From Aquirhabdus sp. (lineage in GTDB: Bacteria > Pseudomonadota > Gammaproteobacteria > Pseudomonadales > Moraxellaceae), in contig JASLFQ010000167.1 in assembly GCA_030150595.1 (NCBI GenBank), positions 1 to 9,142 on the forward strand: a stretch of 9,142 bases of DNA, given 5' to 3'. The first letter of the stretch is position 1. Each line of letters begins with the position of its first letter. A program made the translations under genes and the position numbers. Positions 6,418 through 9,142 of this stretch are shown one piece after another. The notes beneath the pieces are model-generated. The model was not told the DNA's origin and did not search any database. It was given only the letters and a program-made list of their open reading frames with translations.

Positions 6418-7128
6418 TTAATTAAATTTTTTTAAAAGCTGCACATTTTTTTGCTGTTCGCTGTAATCAACATCGGATTGATTTGATGCTGGTTGTAATT
6501 GCGCATTCGTGAAAGCATTGGTTGCAAGGTGTTTCAGTGAGCGGGGTTTAGTGAGTTGTGTGCCGTGTTTGAGGATATTCAACTCGGAAATCACTTGTGG
6601 CCACGCACCAAATCCTGCCGCGACATTGATATGCCCCGCATCTCCCAAATCGATCAACTTTGCACCCCAACGTGTTGCCCACCATTCCGCTGCATCAAAA
6701 GCTAACCATGGATCGGTACGACTTGCGATCATTCGTATCGGCAGGCCGAGCGGTGCACGCGGTAAAACACGACTCAGTAATGCAGGGCTTTCTTTTTGTT
6801 CGTCATAAGTTGATCGAGCAAAGCCTGCCAAGGTAAATCGTTCAGGCGATGCGGGTGCAACCAATAGAACACCAGCGACTTTACGAGCTAAAACACGACT
6901 CAATAATGCCGACATGGTGACAAGGCAACCGAAACTATGCGCCACAATCCAGACCGGTTCAGTGGCTGTCAGCAGTGCATGATCCAGTGGTTGACGCCAA
7001 GTGTGGAGAACAGGGCTATTCCAATCAGATTGTTCGATGCGCTTTGCATCATCCAGCTCTTGTTCAAGCCAACTTTGCCAATGCGCTGGTTCACTGCCAC
7101 CGACACCGGGAAGAATAAGGGTTGTCAT
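6418..7128 (-). CDS. RBBP9/YdeN-family alpha/beta serine hydrolase in the sulfate operon
   Basis: This 236-residue protein carries the marks of the RBBP9/YdeN (Ser_hydrolase) family: N-terminal LILPGVGGSEPAHWQSW (4-20), nucleophile motif VAHSFG with Ser65, acid Asp139 in SRTDPW, and His166 in GDAGHINVAAGFGAWP. These form a plausible Ser-Asp-His triad. It has no signal peptide, so it should be cytoplasmic. The biological substrate is unknown for the family. Its place between sbp and cysT, with gaps of 40 and 23 bp, suggests co-expression under sulfur limitation and perhaps a role in releasing or handling a sulfur-containing ester or thioester, but that is speculation. The family is usually about 185-190 residues; here a hydrophilic tail from about 188 to 236 is extra. 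The tail is rich in Gln, Asn, Lys and Ser, and its DNA has two A7 runs on the coding strand near the 3' end. The fold assignment is firm and the function open. Confidence 0.88.
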   Translation of the reverse strand: MTTLILPGVGGSEPAHWQSWLEQELDDAKRIEQSDWNSPVLHTWRQPLDHALLTATEPVWIVAHSFGCLVTMSALLSRVLARKVAGVLLVAPASPERFTLAGFARSTYDEQKESPALLSRVLPRAPLGLPIRMIASRTDPWLAFDAAEWWATRWGAKLIDLGDAGHINVAAGFGAWPQVISELNILKHGTQLTKPRSLKHLATNAFTNAQLQPASNQSDVDYSEQQKNVQLLKKFN

Positions 7129-7168
7129 ATTCGAGACCTTTTGATGTCAGTGGTATGGGGGCGGGATC

Positions 7169-8191
7169 TTATTTTGCAGACGCATTTGCGGTGACGATTT
7201 GGTCAAAAACACCGCCGTCAGCAAAGTGAGTCTTTTGAACTTTAGTCCAACCGCCAAACTCTTTGTCGATGGTAAACAGTTTCACAGGCGCGAAGTTTTT
7301 GGCGTATTTCGCTGCGATTTGTGGATTGCGCGGACGATAGAAGTTTTGCGCAGCAATTTCTTGACCGACTGGTGAATATAGATAATTCAAATAACCTGTT
7401 GCGAGATTACGTGTGCCGTGTTTGTCTACATTCTTATCCAGCAGTGCAACTGGTGGTTCTGCCAAGATGGATTCGCTTGGCGTGATGATTTCAAACTTAT
7501 CGCCTGCTTCACGCTTTGCCAAGTACGCTTCATTTTCCCATGCAAGAAGCACGTCGCCTTGACCGCGCTCAACAAACGTTGTCGTTGCGCCACGTGCGCC
7601 AGAATCTAGGATTTTGGTATGTGCATATACTTGCTGAACGAAAGCACGTGCCTTTGCGTCATTGCCACCAGGCTGTTCTTTTGCCCATCCCCACGCTGCA
7701 AGGTAATTCCAACGCGCGCCACCTGATGTTTTTGGATTTGGTGTCACAACTTCAACACCAGGCTTGATAATGTCGCCCCAATCTTTAATATTTTTTGGAT
7801 TGCCCTTACGCACAAGGAAAACGATCGTTGATGTGTATGGCGTTGAATTGTTTGGTAAACGTGCTTGCCAGTTTTTTGGTAATAAGTCAGTTTTATCGGC
7901 AATGGCGTCAATGTCTGCTGCAAGCGCCAGTGTGACGACATCAGCACCTAAGCCATCGATGACTGCACGAGATTGTGCGCCAGAACCACCATGAGATTGT
8001 TTGAATGTTACTTTTTGATGAGTTTTGCTTTCCCAATACTTCGCAAATGAATCATCAAAAGCGGCGTATAATTCACGTGTCGGATCATAAGATACATTGA
8101 GTAATTCATCTGAATTTGCACTGGCGGCAAAGCTTGCTGCCAAAAGACTTACAGCAAGTAATGCAGGACGAAAATTGTGGCGAACTGACAT
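7169..8191 (-). CDS. sbp: Sbp, periplasmic sulfate-binding protein
   Basis: At 340 residues (E. coli Sbp has 329) it is the extracytoplasmic receptor that delivers sulfate to CysTWA. A Sec signal peptide is clear: a basic start (MSVRHNFR), a hydrophobic core [13 protein letters not shown] and an ASA cleavage motif at about 23-25. The mature protein opens with [13 protein letters not shown] (30-42) and keeps the conserved ligand-loop strings QSHGGSG (65-71), [32 protein letters not shown] (152-168), [14 protein letters not shown] (197-210), LLAWENEA (215-222) and [12 protein letters not shown]. The C-terminal [12 protein letters not shown] and GGVFDQI also match. A strong ribosome site AAGGGG (+ strand 8199-8204) sits seven bases before ATG. 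It is the first gene of the cluster, and the divergent region upstream should carry the CysB-responsive promoter. Sbp is preferred to thiosulfate-binding CysP by overall similarity to E. coli Sbp, but ligand preference cannot be proved by reading. Confidence 0.95.
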   Translation of the reverse strand: MSVRHNFRPALLAVSLLAASFAASANSDELLNVSYDPTRELYAAFDDSFAKYWESKTHQKVTFKQSHGGSGAQSRAVIDGLGADVVTLALAADIDAIADKTDLLPKNWQARLPNNSTPYTSTIVFLVRKGNPKNIKDWGDIIKPGVEVVTPNPKTSGGARWNYLAAWGWAKEQPGGNDAKARAFVQQVYAHTKILDSGARGATTTFVERGQGDVLLAWENEAYLAKREAGDKFEIITPSESILAEPPVALLDKNVDKHGTRNLATGYLNYLYSPVGQEIAAQNFYRPRNPQIAAKYAKNFAPVKLFTIDKEFGGWTKVQKTHFADGGVFDQIVTANASAK

Positions 8192-8580
8192 GATTAAACC
8201 CCTTAAAATAATTAAAAAACCGAAGAAGATGAGAGAATCGTAATCAGTTTCTTATATCTAAAGAACCATTAAAAATCGCATTAGTTATACGTAAAAGTGA
8301 TTTGTAGTGTTTTAAGTCGTTAATTTTTTCTGAGATATTTTGAGTAAAACACTTCATTTGCTTGTGCAAAGATTGCGGTATCCGATAAAAATAAATAGAA
8401 AAAGTACGCGTCCAGTCATCGAGTGTTTTATAATGTTCGGCGACTTGGATGTTGAATGGATTCGACATGCAGAAATAAATATTATTTTTAGTTTTATCAA
8501 TACAATAAAGTATTTTTACGACATATTTGAGTTTCCGCAATAAGCCAGTATTCCTTCGTATTTACCTTGAGACACCATCG
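8192..8580. other. AT-rich divergent intergenic region between sbp and rlmD
   Basis: These 389 bases should hold the - strand promoter of the sulfate operon and the + strand promoter of rlmD. On the - strand, TATAAG (+ 8251-8256) and TATAAC (+ 8284-8289) are -10 candidates without a good -35, as expected of an activator-dependent CysB promoter. CysB sites are too degenerate to call. On the + strand TATAAT (8429-8434) is a perfect -10 but has no convincing -35. A frame on the - strand (8244-8540; 98 codons, or 74 from the internal ATG at 8468) has no visible ribosome site and no recognisable domain, so I do not call it a gene, though its later part has a helix-like composition. Nothing else is supported. 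Confidence 0.45.
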
Positions 8581-9142
8581 ATGAGACGTAACCAACGCGA
8601 AAAATTGCGCGAACAGCCTGCTTTAAAATTCAATATTGAAAAACTGTCACACGAAGGTCGTGGCGTAACGTATTACGGCTCGCAGCCTGACTCAGAACAA
8701 AGTCATCCAGTCGAAAAATTGGGCAAAAAAGTATTTGTTGCTTTTGGTCTAGTTGGTGAAACAGTCGTTGCCAAAGTGCACGAAAGTCACAAAAAGTACG
8801 AAGAAGCGGATGCATTATCCATTGAAAATCCATCACCAGAACGTGTCGAGCCAATATGTCCGCATTTTACGGTGTGCGGTGGTTGTAGTTTGCAACATTG
8901 GTCGACTGATGCACAAATTGCCTTTAAGCAAACGGTATTGAATGATCACTTCCAACATTTCGGTGGTTTGTCTCCGCTGAAATGGTTGCCACCATTGCGC
9001 TCAACTCGAACAGATTATCGCCGTAAAGCGCGATTAGGCGCGAAATATGTCATTAAAAAAGAAGCGATGCTGGTTGGTTTTCGTGAACGCAAAAGTAGTT
9101 TTTTGGCGGAACTCAGTGAATGCAAAGTACTGGATGCACAAG
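8581..9142 (+). CDS. rlmD: RlmD (RumA), 23S rRNA (uracil-1939-C5) methyltransferase, 5' part
   Basis: The frame opens at ATG 8581 and is still open at the right edge, giving 187 residues; the E. coli enzyme has 433. RlmD uses S-adenosylmethionine to make m5U1939 in 23S rRNA in the cytoplasm. Residues about 15-90 match a TRAM RNA-binding domain (LKFNIEKLSHEGRGVTYYG, then KKVFVAFGLVGETVVAKV). The [4Fe-4S] cysteines are present: CPHFTVCGGCSLQH gives Cys93, Cys99 and Cys102, and SECKVL gives Cys181. The RNA-contacting segment TDYRRKARLGAKY and VGFRERKSS also fit. The methyltransferase domain with its catalytic cysteine lies beyond the window. The ribosome site is weak (TTGAGA about 9 bases before ATG), but no better start exists upstream. 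It is divergent from sbp and not functionally linked to it. RlmD is chosen over the related RlmC by the order of motifs and the long N-terminal domain. Confidence 0.92.
   Translation, partial: MRRNQREKLREQPALKFNIEKLSHEGRGVTYYGSQPDSEQSHPVEKLGKKVFVAFGLVGETVVAKVHESHKKYEEADALSIENPSPERVEPICPHFTVCGGCSLQHWSTDAQIAFKQTVLNDHFQHFGGLSPLKWLPPLRSTRTDYRRKARLGAKYVIKKEAMLVGFRERKSSFLAELSECKVLDAQ

Noticed and set aside
6509..6808. 99-codon + strand frame opposite the hydrolase
   Set aside because: It is antisense to the catalytic core of a clear alpha/beta hydrolase, with no ribosome site or domain.
9043..9142. Truncated rlmD pseudogene
   Set aside because: The reading frame is intact to the last base and simply continues past the window.
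1..9142. CRISPR arrays, tRNA genes, insertion sequences, toxin-antitoxin or phage-defence genes
   Set aside because: No regularly spaced direct repeats, cloverleaf sequences, transposases or paired small stress genes were seen on either strand.

Overview
The window reads as chromosomal DNA of a gammaproteobacterium, most likely a member of Moraxellaceae (Acinetobacter or a relative). This rests on protein similarity recalled from memory: RecB/RecD, a CysB-type regulator next to sulfate transport genes, and a small alpha/beta hydrolase between sbp and cysT, an arrangement I associate with Acinetobacter-like genomes. Intergenic DNA is clearly AT-rich and coding DNA has moderate GC. No transposase, integrase, phage gene, CRISPR array, tRNA or rRNA is visible. 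The family-level assignment is inference.

Region 1 (1-1850, + strand) is the end of a recombination-repair operon: the last 42 codons of recB overlap the start of recD in an ATGA, and recD is complete with intact helicase motifs.

Region 2 (1851-2192) has no protein gene, but it is the most interesting part of the window. An 18-bp dyad resembling the GacA upstream activating sequence (TGTACG-N6-CTTACA) sits about 65 bp before a predicted ~157-nt RNA. That RNA carries nine GGA triplets, at least two in small hairpin loops and one in the terminator loop, and ends in a good Rho-independent terminator. This is the layout of the CsrB/RsmX/RsmY/RsmZ RNAs that sequester CsrA/RsmA. A second hairpin closes the convergent regulator gene.

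Region 3 (2193-8191, all - strand) is a sulfate uptake cluster, transcribed in the order sbp, hydrolase, cysT, cysW, cysA, cysB-like regulator. Sbp would bind sulfate in the periplasm, CysT and CysW form the membrane channel, and CysA supplies ATP hydrolysis. The LysR-type regulator, whose five known CysB sulfate-pocket residues are all kept, probably controls the cluster in response to sulfur supply. The hydrolase belongs to the RBBP9/YdeN family; its substrate is unknown and it has an unusual C-terminal tail of about 45 residues. The cysT-cysW gap holds a repeat-like inverted repeat and a separate 18-bp palindrome. The cysA stop codon lies in the loop of a perfect 11-bp hairpin.

Region 4 (8192-9142): an AT-rich divergent intergenic region (389 bp) separates sbp from the start of rlmD, the 23S rRNA m5U methyltransferase, on the + strand. 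rlmD runs off the right edge after 187 codons with its iron-sulfur cysteines in place.
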